Shown: positions 50,887 through 62,849 of the stretch, one piece after another
Numbering within the stretch: the stretch's first letter is position 1
Layout of the letters: each line of letters starts with the position of its first letter
DNA from: Epiperipatus broadwayi
Taxonomy: Eukaryota; Onychophora; Udeonychophora; Euonychophora; Peripatidae
NCBI GenBank assembly: GCA_028023455.1
Contig: JAQFVV010000036.1
Coordinates: 9,230,719-9,294,718, forward strand
Length of the DNA: 64,000 bases
Direction: 5' to 3'
Notes under the pieces: model-generated
Told to the model about the DNA's origin: nothing
Databases searched by the model: none
Seen by the model: only the letters and a program-made list of their open reading frames with translations
Made by a program: the position numbers and the translations under genes

Positions 50887-51255
50887 TTTTTTTCAGAAAA
50901 TCCGGAAAATTAATAAAATATAAAATACATCCACTTAATATCATAGAAGAAATAACATGTAAATTACTTACAATTGTTGAGAAAGTAATGATTTTTTTTT
51001 TAAAAATGGTAAAAAAATTGCTGAACTATTAAAACACTGAAAATGAACGAAGGATATTCTGGAGCCTTCAAACCACGTGCCTTTTCTTATGGGAGTTTTT
51101 TTCAGAAAATCCGGAAAATTAATAAAATATAAAATACATCCACTTAATATCATAGAAGAAATAACATGTAAATTACTTACAATTGTTGAGAAAGTAATGA
51201 TTTCTTTTTAAAAAATGGTAATAAAATTGCTGAACTATTAAAACACTGAAAAGGA
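50838..51255. repeat. 210-bp tandem duplication covering a Merlin exon
   Basis: Copies start at 50838 and 51048. Both contain GAAGGATATTCTGGAGCCTT, the PIRKGTWFEGSRISF-coding block and ATAACATGTAAATTACTTAC. They differ at few bases. Confidence 0.9.
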
Positions 51256-51340
51256 AATCACTGAAAAAAAACGATGCAACAAATAGGAAGAAATCCACTT
51301 TTAAATCTCGCGGGTCGAAAAAAATCTCGTGGATGAAAAA

Positions 51341-51615
51341 ATCAAATCTCTCGAATTAGTCATATCAGCGTCTTCATTGCCATGACAACGTTTCATGTGT
51401 TTTTCCGGTGACGCAAAGATTGGATAATTACAGCTGTATGCCTTCAGGCTTATGATGTCATAGCAAGGTAACAAAAAATCAAATCTCTAGAATTAGTCAT
51501 GTCAGTGTCTTCGTTGCCATGACAATGTTCATGTGTTCTTCCGACGACGCAAATATCAGATAATTACAGTTGTGTGCCTTCAGGCTAATTACTTCATAGC
51601 AAGGTAAATACTGGA
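51341..51615. repeat. Tandem duplication of the right terminal inverted repeat
   Basis: Two ~137-bp copies (51341-51477 and 51478-51615) share AATCAAATCTCT, ATTAGTCAT, CCATGACAA, GGATAATTACAG and CCTTCAGGCT...TAGCAAGGTAA. Only the outer copy carries the terminal ATACTGGA. Confidence 0.88.
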
Positions 51616-51722
51616 TTATAGTTGTTTTTTTTAAAATTATTATTGTTTTTTTTCTTTATTGTGTATTTCTGTTAAAGTGTAAACGTTGAAATGCACATAA
51701 TAAATTGATATTGAATTGAATT

Positions 51723-51789
51723 ATCATCATCATCATCGTCGTCATCATCATCATCATCATCATCATTATCATTATTATTATTATTATTA
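51723..51789. repeat. (ATC)n(ATT)n microsatellite
   Basis: An interrupted ATC run grading into ATT. Although it resembles the RTE tail, no RTE coding sequence adjoins it. Confidence 0.9.
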
Positions 51790-53584
51790 CCACCAACATA
51801 TTTTGAGAAACAACCAGTGAAAATAAAAAAAAATCGTAAAGAAAATCGTTGATTTTTTAAAGAAAAATAGGTCGTATTTTGATGTGGGCTATAAATCTCC
51901 AAAGTATAAATACTCAGTCAGATTAATTATAAAGAGAAAGTTCTGTCCCTGAAACAGATAAAGTTGTAGCTAAAGAAAGGATTAATTGTTGGCTAAAATG
52001 TAAAAAATATTAAATCTATGAATAAATAATATGAATCCTGTAAAAATGTTCTCATTGACTGACTGTCTTTTATTTTGTTAATTTTAAGTTTTTTTATTTT
52101 TTTATTTTTATGAACGTCCGCAATTTTACACACAAACAGGATTCTAATTGTATATATTTAAATGTATTTTTTTGATTTATTATTAATTATTACCATTATT
52201 ATTATTATTATAAATCTTGATTATATTATAATCTGAATGTCATAAAGGGTAATGTTTATCATAAACAAAAATTTAATTGTGTTTTTATGCTGTTTTTTGA
52301 ATTAGAAATTATAACTTTGTGTTTTTCTTTTTTCAAAACTGAAATTATTATTGATAAAGAAAATAAATTGGTTATTAAATGTATCTATAAATACATATTT
52401 CTATAAGCAAAGTGAGCGCGTCATACATGGAAGCATGTTGAAAATAAATGAAAGCATATAAATTTGTATTCATTAACTTCCTAAAGAAATGCAATATGAT
52501 TAAAATAATTAAAAGCATGTTTTCACTGGCGATTAAAAATAAGATTCTATATATACATATATTAGCGGTTGTTATCGAAAACGTATATTTAAAATATGAA
52601 ACAAATATTTTAAATGACATTTAAACGATTTATATATATATATATATGGAAAGAACTTAAGTAGGAGTCCAAATTTTGAATATACAAATAAAATGATGAG
52701 GCGGAACAAAGTGTAATTAATAAATCACACATCCCGCCAATATAATTTCTGTTATAATTTTTCACTAAGACATGAGTCAAGTAGGTGCATTGTTAAATGG
52801 TCACAACATCACAAGACTTGCTTCATCTTGTTTCGTGTTTATTTTTTACTTCTTTTATTTGCTATCATATTCTATAAAAATCGTTTATCCTACAAATGTA
52901 AATACTAAGAATATACATTATCGCTCTTATATACTAACAAATTTTTCAACTATTTTTTTTCTCTCTTTTTTGCATAACAGGAAGTTCTCCGTTCGTATTT
53001 TAAATCAAAAACAGTCTACACAATTACTTTGAATTTCTTTGATTAGAAAAAATAATTAATTGATAAGAATGAACTATATCTAAATATTTCTGTAAAAGAA
53101 ATTGCAATTCTGAAAATCCCTATATTAAATTATAATTTTTTTTTACATTTCAAAATTTGTGTGATTTTTATAATCCTCGATATGATAACGCTGTGTTTAA
53201 AAATAATAAATACTGAAATAAATCGATTTTTAATTGCATACCAATGACCTTTTAAAACACAAAGTTAATAATGATTTTATTACAATTAATTCACTTACTC
53301 TGATGCAATGGTAGCGCGAACTTATGGTTCATGGTTTAAATACCAACACTTAGATATAAACACTTACTACTATTTTATTAATTAATAAATATTTATGATT
53401 ATTTTTTTCGAAAAAATTTAAATCCTTGCTTATCCATTCCAAACATTATTCTTTTTTTTTTAAAAAAATTCTTTTAAATTTTATTTTAAATAAAACAATT
53501 TTTGTTCTCTGTAATCACATTTGCAATATGTCATTTACAATAACAATAAGTAGTTTTACTTTCAGAATAAATTCGTGGTAGTTC
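51790..53584. other. AT-rich non-coding stretch
   Basis: No supported gene. A tRNA-like scrap near 53315-53370 (GCAATGGTAGCGCGAAC) is probably a SINE relic. (TA)n at 52630-52646. Confidence 0.4.
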
Positions 53585-53710
53585 TACATGTGTGTCGGTT
53601 ATAATGGATGGTAAGATGATTCTAAGGAGTTTAAAAGTCTGTGTTGGAATCCCTTTAATTACATCTAGGTTAATGTATATACATTATTCTTATATTTCAA
53701 TATTACATAT
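53585..53710 (+). mobile_element. SINE-like repeat, family C, copy
   Basis: Matches 54.04 kb in the order GGATGG, AAAAGTCTGTGTTGGAATCC, TACATCTA, TATATACATTAT and a TTATATTTCAAT tail. The B box is degraded. Confidence 0.5.
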
Positions 53711-53749
53711 TCAGCCTGAATTCTGTCCATCACTTTTTAAGGTTTATAT

Positions 53750-54020
53750 ATGAGGAGTCAGAATGAGTTAAGTTCAACGTGGGTATGACTATAATATTGG
53801 CATCAGCAAGATCTTTGAGCATTCTATCATCAGATTATTAGTGATACGGATGAGTGAAAAGTTGGAAAAGGGGAGAGAATTGAAGCCTGTTTATGAAAGT
53901 GTGTAAATTTGTTATCTTAATATAAACTGAGCACTGATTATGTTATGCGTGGGAAATGATGATTGAACCAACTGATGAGTGCTGGTTCAGCATGAAATAC
54001 TTTATTGGAGATATTTTTTT
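53750..54020 (-). repeat. Dispersed repeat D, old inverted copy
   Basis: The reverse complement follows 26.14 and 62.15 kb: TCATCAGTTGGT, AGTGCTCAG, TAAGATA, GGCTTCAAT, CAACTTTTCA and GCTCAAAGATC. Confidence 0.6.
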
Positions 54021-54039
54021 TTTCAAGTGTATGTGATCA

Positions 54040-54170
54040 AGTGTATAAGTTATATTGGATGGAGTAGATGACTGTAGGTAATTTGAAAGTCTGAGTTCAA
54101 ATGCCCTTTAAGTACATCTAAATTAAGTATATACATTATACTTGTATTTCAATAAAAACATTAAATTACT
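54040..54170 (+). mobile_element. SINE-like repeat, family C, copy
   Basis: The tRNA-like head TTGGATGGAGTAGATGACTG has the B-box-like GAGTTCAAATGCC, and the tail TATACTTGTATTTCAATAAA. The head also resembles the outer arm of the repeat at 62.5 kb. Confidence 0.55.
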
Positions 54171-56270
54171 AAAGTCTGGGTTGGATAATACCTTTTTTTA
54201 CTTTTTTTTTTTATTAACTACAGTATTTAATTTTAAAGTTTTTCATACAAATTTTAATCATTACCGCTACTTTACAATATGAGTTAGTTTGTGAACTAGT
54301 ATGAAATCAGATTCATGACTTGTTGTACAACTAGCGCCACTTCCAGTTTTGTGCTGTTTCTATATTAAAAAAATGAGTTGCAATCAAAACAAAAAGATTA
54401 GACATTATCCTTCGAAAGATTATTTTCAGTTTATAAAATCAATAAAATCTTAGTTATTATTTATTTTAAAAATCTAAACAAATATGTATTTCTGTTAATA
54501 TTTAACAAAATACATTTTAAAAGTTTAAAATTTTTGAATATTTATTGCGATTATTATTACGTATGTATAAATCTATTATTATTATTTACTCATTAGTATA
54601 AGTAGGTTATTTACATATAAGCTAAGATTCTAAATACAGCTTATGGCTATATTAACATAAGCTTCTAAAATACCGTTATATTTTTAAAAGAAAAAAAGTA
54701 TTTCAAGTCAAAATAAGTTATTAATAATTTAAATTTCTTGATATCTAATAAATATAGTGAAATATGAAGAATATTAAGAAGAAACATGAATCGCATAACT
54801 TAAAATCACATTAAAATAATCCGCATAAAAGGAGACCCATGTGTAAAGAGTTATTAATTGTTATAATGAAGGCCATCATGTTATAGTGATTAACGAATAT
54901 GCTATCATGAAGTAAAACTATATTGAATGAATTTTGATACATTTTGTAAGTCATAAATAGACTTAGATTTCTTATTTTATGTAAATAGTCTACATCTGTA
55001 CTAGCAAATAATTTGGCATATGGGTCAATGAATGTGAATATATCTCTGTTCTTAATAAATGGATAAAAGTTTCAGATTAATCTGAATTGATTAAATAAAT
55101 AAAAAATAAACTAATTGTAAAAATGAAAAAAAGGTAGTACAATTCACCTTTGAATGCTTTTGAATGAGGCAATATTCTGCACAAAATTCTGATGTAGTTA
55201 TTACCTAGAGCAGTTTAATATTCAGTAATCATACTATAAAATTTATGACAATAATATATCTACCATTGCACTGTTGTCCACAGAGAAAATATGTCAGGTA
55301 TTAAAAAACCCTTTGTATACTATACATAATAAGAGACAATACATTTATTCCAGTAAGTCCACTAGAGGGAGCCTAGGACTCCAGTTTTTGATGTTTCAGG
55401 CTCCCTGTTCTGTTCACCAAAGTCATAGTCCATTGTTGGATTCATAAAAAAAGTTTACCAAAATGTAAGTGAATATCTGTTTTATTGTTTTTTCATCTTT
55501 ACAAGAAATTTTGAAACAGTTTTCATTCAATGATAATTGAAATTATCTATCGTTCCGTTTTATGCAAATGGATGCCATTAGAAAGAGACAAAAGCTAACT
55601 TAAATAATTTTTGGAATCATTAAAATATTATAAACTTTTTAAAAATAATTTTAAATGAAACCAAATATTTCTAAAAAGAATAGACACTAGAAATAATTTT
55701 ATTAATAGAATAAACAGGAAATTCATTTGCACATCAAATCTCATAGAAACGTGGAATATAATATGTTAGCATTAATGGTTTTAGGAATTTTATCTTTGCA
55801 TCAGATTTTAGCAGTATTAAACAAGTTTCAATTATTAATTTGATCTCAATTTTAGAATTGAACATTATAGAAAATAACCTAAGCTATCACCCTGCACAAA
55901 AATCAGGTCTCTCCGATGATCAGAACAGAAGTTATTACCCCCCTTTCAGTGGATTGGGTCCCCCCCCCCCAAAAAAAAAAATCAATAAATAAAAAATTTT
56001 CAAATCAACACAGAACTACAATGAAGTGATTCCTGAGCTAAAAATTAATGATCTAAAGACAAAAATGAGTACAAATGATGTTTTAGGCCTAAACAGAAAC
56101 TTTAAAGCTACAAATTAATCATACTTTTTAAGCAATAATTATTGAGAATTTTCTAAAGTTGAACAACAAACTTTCAGATTATACTTGAATGATTCATTAC
56201 TAAACAAGACCTAAAATTCATTCAAAAGAAGCAGTATCCAACTAGTATCAACAAATAAAAATCATTGTGA
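54171..56270. other. AT-rich non-coding stretch
   Basis: No gene. A C-run followed by an A-run lies at 55961-55980. Confidence 0.4.
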
Positions 56271-57350
56271 ACCCTGAAGGACTTTGGTTGGTGGGTTGAG
56301 CAGCTGCTGTGACATTTTCAGACACAGGAGTCTGATGATGATCAAGGGTGGATTTCAGATCCATTGACCTCAGTGTGCAAGATGATATGGACAAATGATT
56401 TATTCTCATGGTGTGCAAGTAAATATGGCTTGATTTCAAGACTACATGAATTTTTTTTGAATTATTAAATTTGTATTGGTGGGTGTGAGTTTGCACTCCT
56501 TTTCCTCAAGTGTGGTGATAGTGGTCATAAGGGGCTTGGTTCATTTGGGGGATGGTCAATGATCATTGTCTAGCCTGGGAATACCTGCTGTGAGGGTGAA
56601 AGTCACTATCTTCACATGAACTTCGCCATGAAGGGCTACTGCATCACTTGAAGGATTATTTAATAGGTTAGTGTTGATTTACATTCACTATCATTAGGTT
56701 TCTTTTGTTAACTTTAAATTTAGTGCATTTGTAAAGCAGTTAGTCTGTTTTGAGCCACTGCCATTTTTTTTGTAACATTGATGGAGTTCTGTTTAGTGGG
56801 CATGGGTCTGAACTCCCATCTTTTTCTTCAGGGGGTGGCTGGTTGTAGACATTAGGTGTCTGGTTTATGGTGTGGGCTCATAACAATTTTGTCCAAGACC
56901 AGAACATCTGCTGGGGAACTACATGGGTCAATGTTGGTGCTATTCCTGCTCTGGTTGGCTGCTGTGTCCCCTGATAGGCTGGTTTTGGGCAGTGCCCATC
57001 TGGCTCTTTACTTCTTTCTTCTTAGTTTTTACCCATGTTGGCTTTCCAATTTTGGACAGGTAAACTGATTGTGGTCCCTGCTCATTTGGACTGTTAATTG
57101 GGAAGCAGAGGTATTCCGAATAGTCTTGACATGGCTCGGCTGTGGTTCGAGATTTTATTACTTGGTGAACTTGGGCCTTGGACCTCGCTGCCTGTTGTGG
57201 TGGTTGGCACAATTCTGGACTTCACCTATTCAGCTGAAGCATTTGAGTCTTCACTTTGGGGCCCCAGGGGTCGGACCATTGGGTGATGGTTAACTTCTCA
57301 ACAGCCCGGCCATGTGGATCCACGTACAGATACACATTAATCACATTACA
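56271..57350 (+). repeat. GC-richer unclassified, partly duplicated segment
   Basis: The longest GC-richer block outside the RTE element. Two diverged ~300-bp segments (from about 56475 and 56790) share G-G-GTCTGAACTCC/GAGTTTGCACTCC, a TTTTCCTCAAG-like step and TGCTG-GG..ACTAC/TACC. Part of the second recalls the SINE family A head (CATTAGGTGT). Frames across it have no domain. Probably SINE- or LINE-derived. Confidence 0.35.
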
Positions 57351-58154
57351 GCAATTTTTATGGATGTAATCCTCAATGGGTAAGTGTATCCAAAATTTTT
57401 TGTAATCTTTTATTAATAAAGGTTACTTTGAGAAAAAAAAATTAAGTTTAAAACTACAAATAACTTAGTACCGTTTTGAAAAGATGAATATAAATATAGG
57501 CTTCAGATAGCTATATAGAAAGTAATTGTAAAATTAATTGTGTTTGTAGGTTATACATTAGTGTTTGCTTTTATATTACAAGCACAATTGTTTTATATTT
57601 ATACTACATTTGACAATTGTATTTTTTTCTTTTATTTTTAGCTAACTTCAAAAAAATTTGAATAATTTCTTACATCCTTTTTGACTTTCTAGATGGTGAT
57701 TAAAACCTTTTGTGACCTATAGACGCGCAATGACGCTTGAAAAATAAGTTTCCAATTTCGACCGCAATAGCGTGCAAACCGTATACGTCACAGTTACTCT
57801 TTTTTTTCTTTCTCTCCGCCATTTTTCTATCTTTTTGTACATCTAAAAATTTTTTCTGTGCGATGAAAATTACATTTTTTATAGCAATTTTTGTAAAGTA
57901 CATTATTAAAATTTTGTAAATTTTTTTTTCTTTCTAGATTTTATCAACGGATAAAAAAAATATACGGAGAAAACAATTATTTTCGCCGCTGAACGAAATT
58001 TTGATTCTGACGAACTTTTCTGTTGATGTGTTTGATTTTGAGGTTTCGTATTCCCCATTACCCATAAGTATTCAACATTCATCATCATCATCTCCCACTG
58101 ATATATAATAATTGCTTGTAATTCCTTTGGGTTATTTATTTTATTTTATTTACT

Positions 58155-58640
58155 GTTTTTATTCATTTCATTGTAGATAAGTTTTTATTCATTTTATAGC
58201 ATACTTTGCTATTATGGTTTGCTATGTAATAATGCATAATTTAGCTCACCCTTACCCTCATGATATTCCAATAATATAGTAATTATTTTTTACATGCATA
58301 ACTTAGAATTTACTACGTTTTTATTCATTTCATTGTAGATAACTTTTTATTCATTTGATAGCATACTTTGCTATTATGGTTTCCTATGTAATAATGCATA
58401 ATTTAGCTCACCCTTACCCTCATGATATTCCAATAATATAGTAATTATTTTTTACATGCATAACTTAGAATTTACTACGTTTTTATTCATTTCATTGTAG
58501 ATAACTTTTTATTCATTTTATAGCATACTTTGCTATTATGGTTTCCTATGTAATAATGCATAATTTAGCCCATGATTTTTCAATAATATAGTAATTATTT
58601 TTTATCCCCATAACTTACACTTTACTAAAGTTATTACTGT
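58155..58640 (+). repeat. 162-bp tandem triplication
   Basis: Copies start at 58155, 58317 and 58479 (exact 162-bp spacing) with GTTTTTATTCATTTCATTGT, TAGCATACTTTGCTATTATG and TAATGCATAATTTAGC. The third has a small deletion and decays at its end. Confidence 0.92.
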
Positions 58641-58659
58641 TATTTTTTTTTTTGATCCA

Positions 58660-59130
58660 CACTAAAACCTTGCATTTCTAATCCACACAAAACCTTGCAT
58701 TTCTAATAGATATCCCGCATAGAGGGCCTAGAAAAACAACTGCTTGCAAAAATTGAACATATAGGGTGGTTAGTAAAAAAATGAAACTGAAATTGTCACA
58801 TTCTGCCACATTACACCAACAATCTGTAACTCAGGTAGGTCATGTTATATATTATTTTTTTCTGCATTTTATGATGAATGTGATAAAGCTGTCTATGAAA
58901 TTGTCATTTTAGGCTATACCTTTCAAAATTGAGAGTTTGTGAACCAATGTAAAAATAAAGATTTTAAAAATGTGAAAAATATCATTTTTTAAAATAATTT
59001 TTTGTGGTAATGACTACTTTATCAGCTTTATAACATTCTTTCATATTTGCACTTTATAAAAATGTATATATATATATATTTATTTATTGTAATAAATTAG
59101 ACATTTTATTTAAAATTGTAGGTCCTGTAA
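58660..59130 (+). repeat. Dispersed repeat E, copy 2
   Basis: Inverted relative of 39.07-39.56 kb, sharing the donor-like AACTCAG|GTAGGT junction and the tail with TTTATCAGCTTTATAACATT. The short exon-like frame is not conserved at protein level in this copy. Confidence 0.6.
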
Positions 59131-59589
59131 TTTTTTTTGGGAATTAAAAATGGCCGTTCAGGTCTCTATGAATACTACTACTAATAATAAACAATAAATA
59201 AATAAATAATCTTTTTTTAAAAAGCAACAACATTATTACTAAAAATAAATTTAAAGTCCTTTTATTTGATCAATAAATGTGTGCCTATATATATTCTTAA
59301 TAAGTGAATAAATATTTCAAGTTAATTCGAATTGATTAAATAATTAAAAATAAATTGTTAAATAAAAAAAATCTAAAGCAAATTAGCATTAATGATATGC
59401 TTAAATTGTTTCTCTTATCAAAACTATAGAGATTTTTCTAAATTCTAATTATAAAAATGTTGTTTTCAAAAGTAATTGGTGTCTGACTCTCTGCTTTTAT
59501 TTAACTATTACTATGAGGGCGGGGGGGGGGGGATAGATATCTAAGATAAAAAAACGAAAATAAAAAAAATGTATTTTAAATCCAGAACA

Positions 59590-59710
59590 TCGTCAACAAG
59601 TCAAGCGTTGTTAGCCGAGAGGTCATCGCACCCACCTTGCAAGCAAGTAGTTGGTTGCAGACGGTTGTGGGTTCGCGTCCCGGTTGATGCTATGACATAT
59701 GAGAAAAAAA
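59590..59710 (+). mobile_element. tRNA-derived SINE, family B, copy 1
   Basis: The A-box region TTAGCCGAGAGGTC and B box GGTTCGCGTCC are 50 bp apart, followed by GATGCTATGACATATG and an A-rich end. It lacks a tRNA anticodon loop I can fold, so it is not a tRNA gene. Confidence 0.8.
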
Positions 59711-60489
59711 AACATCATCAACAAAAGTTAATATAAGGATGTAGAAAAATACATGTACAGACGATAAGAAAAAAAATCGATTTTGTTTTTTAAATATATT
59801 GTGGGGGGTTTATATTTAATTAATTGTAAATTTTATATTATTTATAATTTGTAATATTATTTCAATTTATTTGCCTAAGCTAAATTATATATATCTGAAG
59901 AAAGTTAAAAAATAATTATTTCCAGATAAAACTAAATGACTAATTAGTAATTGCTTTATAAATGTAGATCTAAATTATCGTGTATCTTGTATGCAAAAGA
60001 ATTTGCATAAATTTGAAAATTGTTTAAATTTCGTGAAACAAATATTTATTTAAAAGAAAAGTTTAATTCATTAATTAAATGTTTAAAATTTGTATATTTA
60101 ATTAAATTGGAACGCTTAAATTCTAAACTCTATTTTGGACTTTTGTAGAATGAAAGAGATTGAGAAAAATACATAAAATACAATTATAATTAGATTATCT
60201 AATTTATTAATTAATTACTTAATTTATTAAATATAGAAAATCAATAGTAATATCAAAATCAAAACTAATTTATTGATCTCAGAAATGCAATAGATTAATC
60301 AGTGAATTACAATTTCATTATAATAACATTTATTACAATTATTAAAGTGCAAACATTGGATATTAATCTAGAATAATATATTTTATTTGGACAATAACAA
60401 ATCTTGGATAAAATATTGTGCTATGCATAGTATGATAATTATCTGGTTGTTATTTAAACGTTGAAAAAATAATTTGTTCGTTTGTTTTT

Positions 60490-60585
60490 CCATATGTCAA
60501 AGCATCGACTGGGAAGCGAACCCGGGCCAACTGCTTGAAGGCAGCTATGCTAATCGCTAGGCCACCAACACTTGACAATTTGTTT
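60490..60585 (-). mobile_element. tRNA-derived SINE, family B, copy 2
   Basis: On the minus strand: GTGGCCTAGCGATTAGCAT, GGGTTCGCTTCCCAG and GATGCTTTGACATATGG. Same head-plus-tail as the copy at 59.59 kb. Confidence 0.8.
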
Positions 60586-62137
60586 GTTTGTATATAAATT
60601 ATATTGTATATACTAAACCTTAATAACTCAATATTTTTAATGTTTATAATCTCTGTAGCTAAAGTTAAGAACTTTTAAAAAATTACTGAGCAGAAACTCA
60701 GTTATGGTAATAATTTTTGTTATATTGATATATTTTGTTATATAATAGTCATAAAAGTGAAATTTAAATTAAATTTAAAAAAAATATTAATAATGTAGTA
60801 AAGTCTGTTTATATAAATATTTAAAATGTAAATAGTTGAGACAATTATTACTATAGTGGATGTGCGTATATTTTTATATGTTTAACAAAAATGCTAACAC
60901 ATTTAAAATAAAAATTAAAAAAAGGTTATTGTCATAATAGTACATTCGAAAACACTACCAGTAGAATCTCTATAAAATCGCGATTAAAGAAGACACGGAA
61001 GGGATGTTTGTATGAAATTGTTCTAAAATTAATATTCTGTATGAATAAAAAAAACTATCTTTAGTTGATATTTAACTGGCAAACATATCTTTGTAACATT
61101 CCTAGATTAGATAAACAAACAGATTAGAAATGATCAGATAATTATAGTCTTAATGTAATATACCTGGGTCTCTTTTTATCCGGACTTATTTAACATGATT
61201 TTGAAGTTACGCGATTCGTGTTTCACCGGAAGTCGAACTCCGATATTGCACTATTACTTTAAATAATAAATTTCGCACACTTACGTTATATTGAAAGTAA
61301 TAGCACATTATTGGAATTCGACTTTCAACTTAGTAATTTCAATATTTTCAGTGCTTTATAATAGTAAGATTTTATGCAATAATGAAATTAAAATCATGAT
61401 TTCCACATTTTATGTATACACACATTAAATTTTACAAGATTATAATGTCAATTTGTTCAAACATTGTGCGTGTTAATTTTGCATTTTAAATCACATTCTG
61501 TTTTTGCTTTTTAAAAAAGAACGTAATCAATTATTAATCATTTAGTGTCCACAAGTTTATTTTTAAAAGGTCAGTAATAGCAGTGGGCACAATTAAAAAT
61601 TAAAATCTGATTTTTAATTGTAATTAACAATTTAAAAATTACTTAAGGTGACTTGAAATTAATGTGATGTAAAACGAAATTTGATTTTTAAACAGAATTG
61701 AAAATTAAAGACAAAAATAAGAATTTAATTTTTAGTTGTTAGTTTTAATTAAATTTTTCCCAGCAGTGGTGAATAAATGTCTTTTTATTATCATAAGTCT
61801 AAGTTCATAAACAATTAATAAAATCATCGTCTCAAAGATTAATTACTAATTACGTTGTCAACAGAAAACCATTAACACGAGAGTGCAAACGAACGTGTGT
61901 TTCGGCAAATAGCAATAATAATTAAAACGTGTATAAAAAATGTAAATTACCGTACTGTAAATTATGCATAAAAATATATTATTTTGAATAAAATTAAATA
62001 TTATAGTTAAAAAAAGTTTGTCTTGTATCAATTTTTTTTTCAAATTTGAAATTTTTTATTAGTCATATTTTATTTCCTTATTTTTTTTTTGCGCGAATTT
62101 TAAAGTAATTTTACATTGGTGCTTGTATATAGGGTAC
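60586..62137. other. AT-rich non-coding stretch
   Basis: Nothing supported. Confidence 0.4.
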
Positions 62138-62516
62138 ACGACCCACCACTCTCCATTCCATCCAATAACACTGATACACCTAAACACATATATGTTGAAA
62201 AGATAAATAATCACCAATATACATATTTCATGCTAAAACAGTAATCATCAGTTGGTCCAGATTATCATCTCTACACATATATACTATAAGTGCTCAGATA
62301 TATATTAAGATAGACAATCTTTATACTTTAATGGACAGGCTTCAATCTACCCCACATTCCAACTCTTCAACCGTCCATCAATAAAAAATCTGATGATGGG
62401 ATGCTCAAAGGCCACCCTGAGGCCGAGATTCTTATTTATTGGTGATTATTTATCTTTTCAACATATGTGTTTAGGTGTATCAGTGTTATTGGATGGAGTG
62501 GAGAGTGGTGGGTCGT
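62138..62516. mobile_element. Repeat D copy 3 as a 379-bp hairpin with ~80-bp TIRs
   Basis: The outer ~80 bp at each end are near-perfect reverse complements: CGACCCACCACTCTCCATTC at left and GAGAGTGGTGGGTCG at right. The loop is the body of repeat D (62.22-62.44 kb). Copy 1 at 26.1 kb has the body but lacks the right arm. Confidence 0.8.
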
Positions 62517-62849
62517 GTGAGGGTCTGTGCTCATATATCCTATACATCACATATATAGACACAGATATATAATAAGCCTGTGTTTCAGTTATTATAGTCT
62601 TAGTGATAAATTGGAATTACTGACCATGCTTTCATATATTGATATTAAAACTATTTCAAATACTTTCCCTAACATTTTAATACAGTTAATGAATGGCATG
62701 TTCAATGCAAATAGTTTTTTAATAACTAATAATTATATAGATTATATAGATTGTAAATATTAAACAGTAAAATAAATTAGAAATGCGTATATTAATGTTT
62801 TTACAGACTTATTTAGAAGTTATTGAAGCTTGATTGATTTCAAATTACC

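Larger units (their letters stand above)
48844..51615 (-). mobile_element. Merlin-superfamily DNA transposon, internally rearranged
   Basis: The ends are ~45-bp TIRs: TCCAGTATTTACCTTGCTAT..ATTAGCCTGAAGGCA at 48844 and its complement ending 51615. Flanks TTACAGTAG (48835-48843) and TTATAGTTG (51616-51624) agree at 7 of 9 bases, consistent with the 8-9-bp duplications reported for Merlin. A transposase fragment lies on the minus strand at 50.58-50.89 kb. The part that should encode the rest of the catalytic domain is replaced by a ~122-bp tandem array (49.3-50.5 kb). Two further tandem duplications sit upstream of the transposase. It cannot make a functional transposase. Confidence 0.85.

Noticed and set aside
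50732-50923. 63-codon plus-strand frame
   Set aside because: Antisense of the Merlin transposase fragment, which has the recognisable domain.
51723-51789. Tail of another RTE copy
   Set aside because: Only the simple repeat matches. No RTE coding sequence lies next to it and the run extends into (ATT)n.
51672-51902. Poly-aspartate/asparagine frame
   Set aside because: Translation of an (ATC)n(ATT)n microsatellite.
59590-59675. tRNA gene
   Set aside because: A and B boxes are present, but no cloverleaf with anticodon arm and acceptor pairing can be folded, and a second copy shares the non-tRNA tail. It is a SINE.
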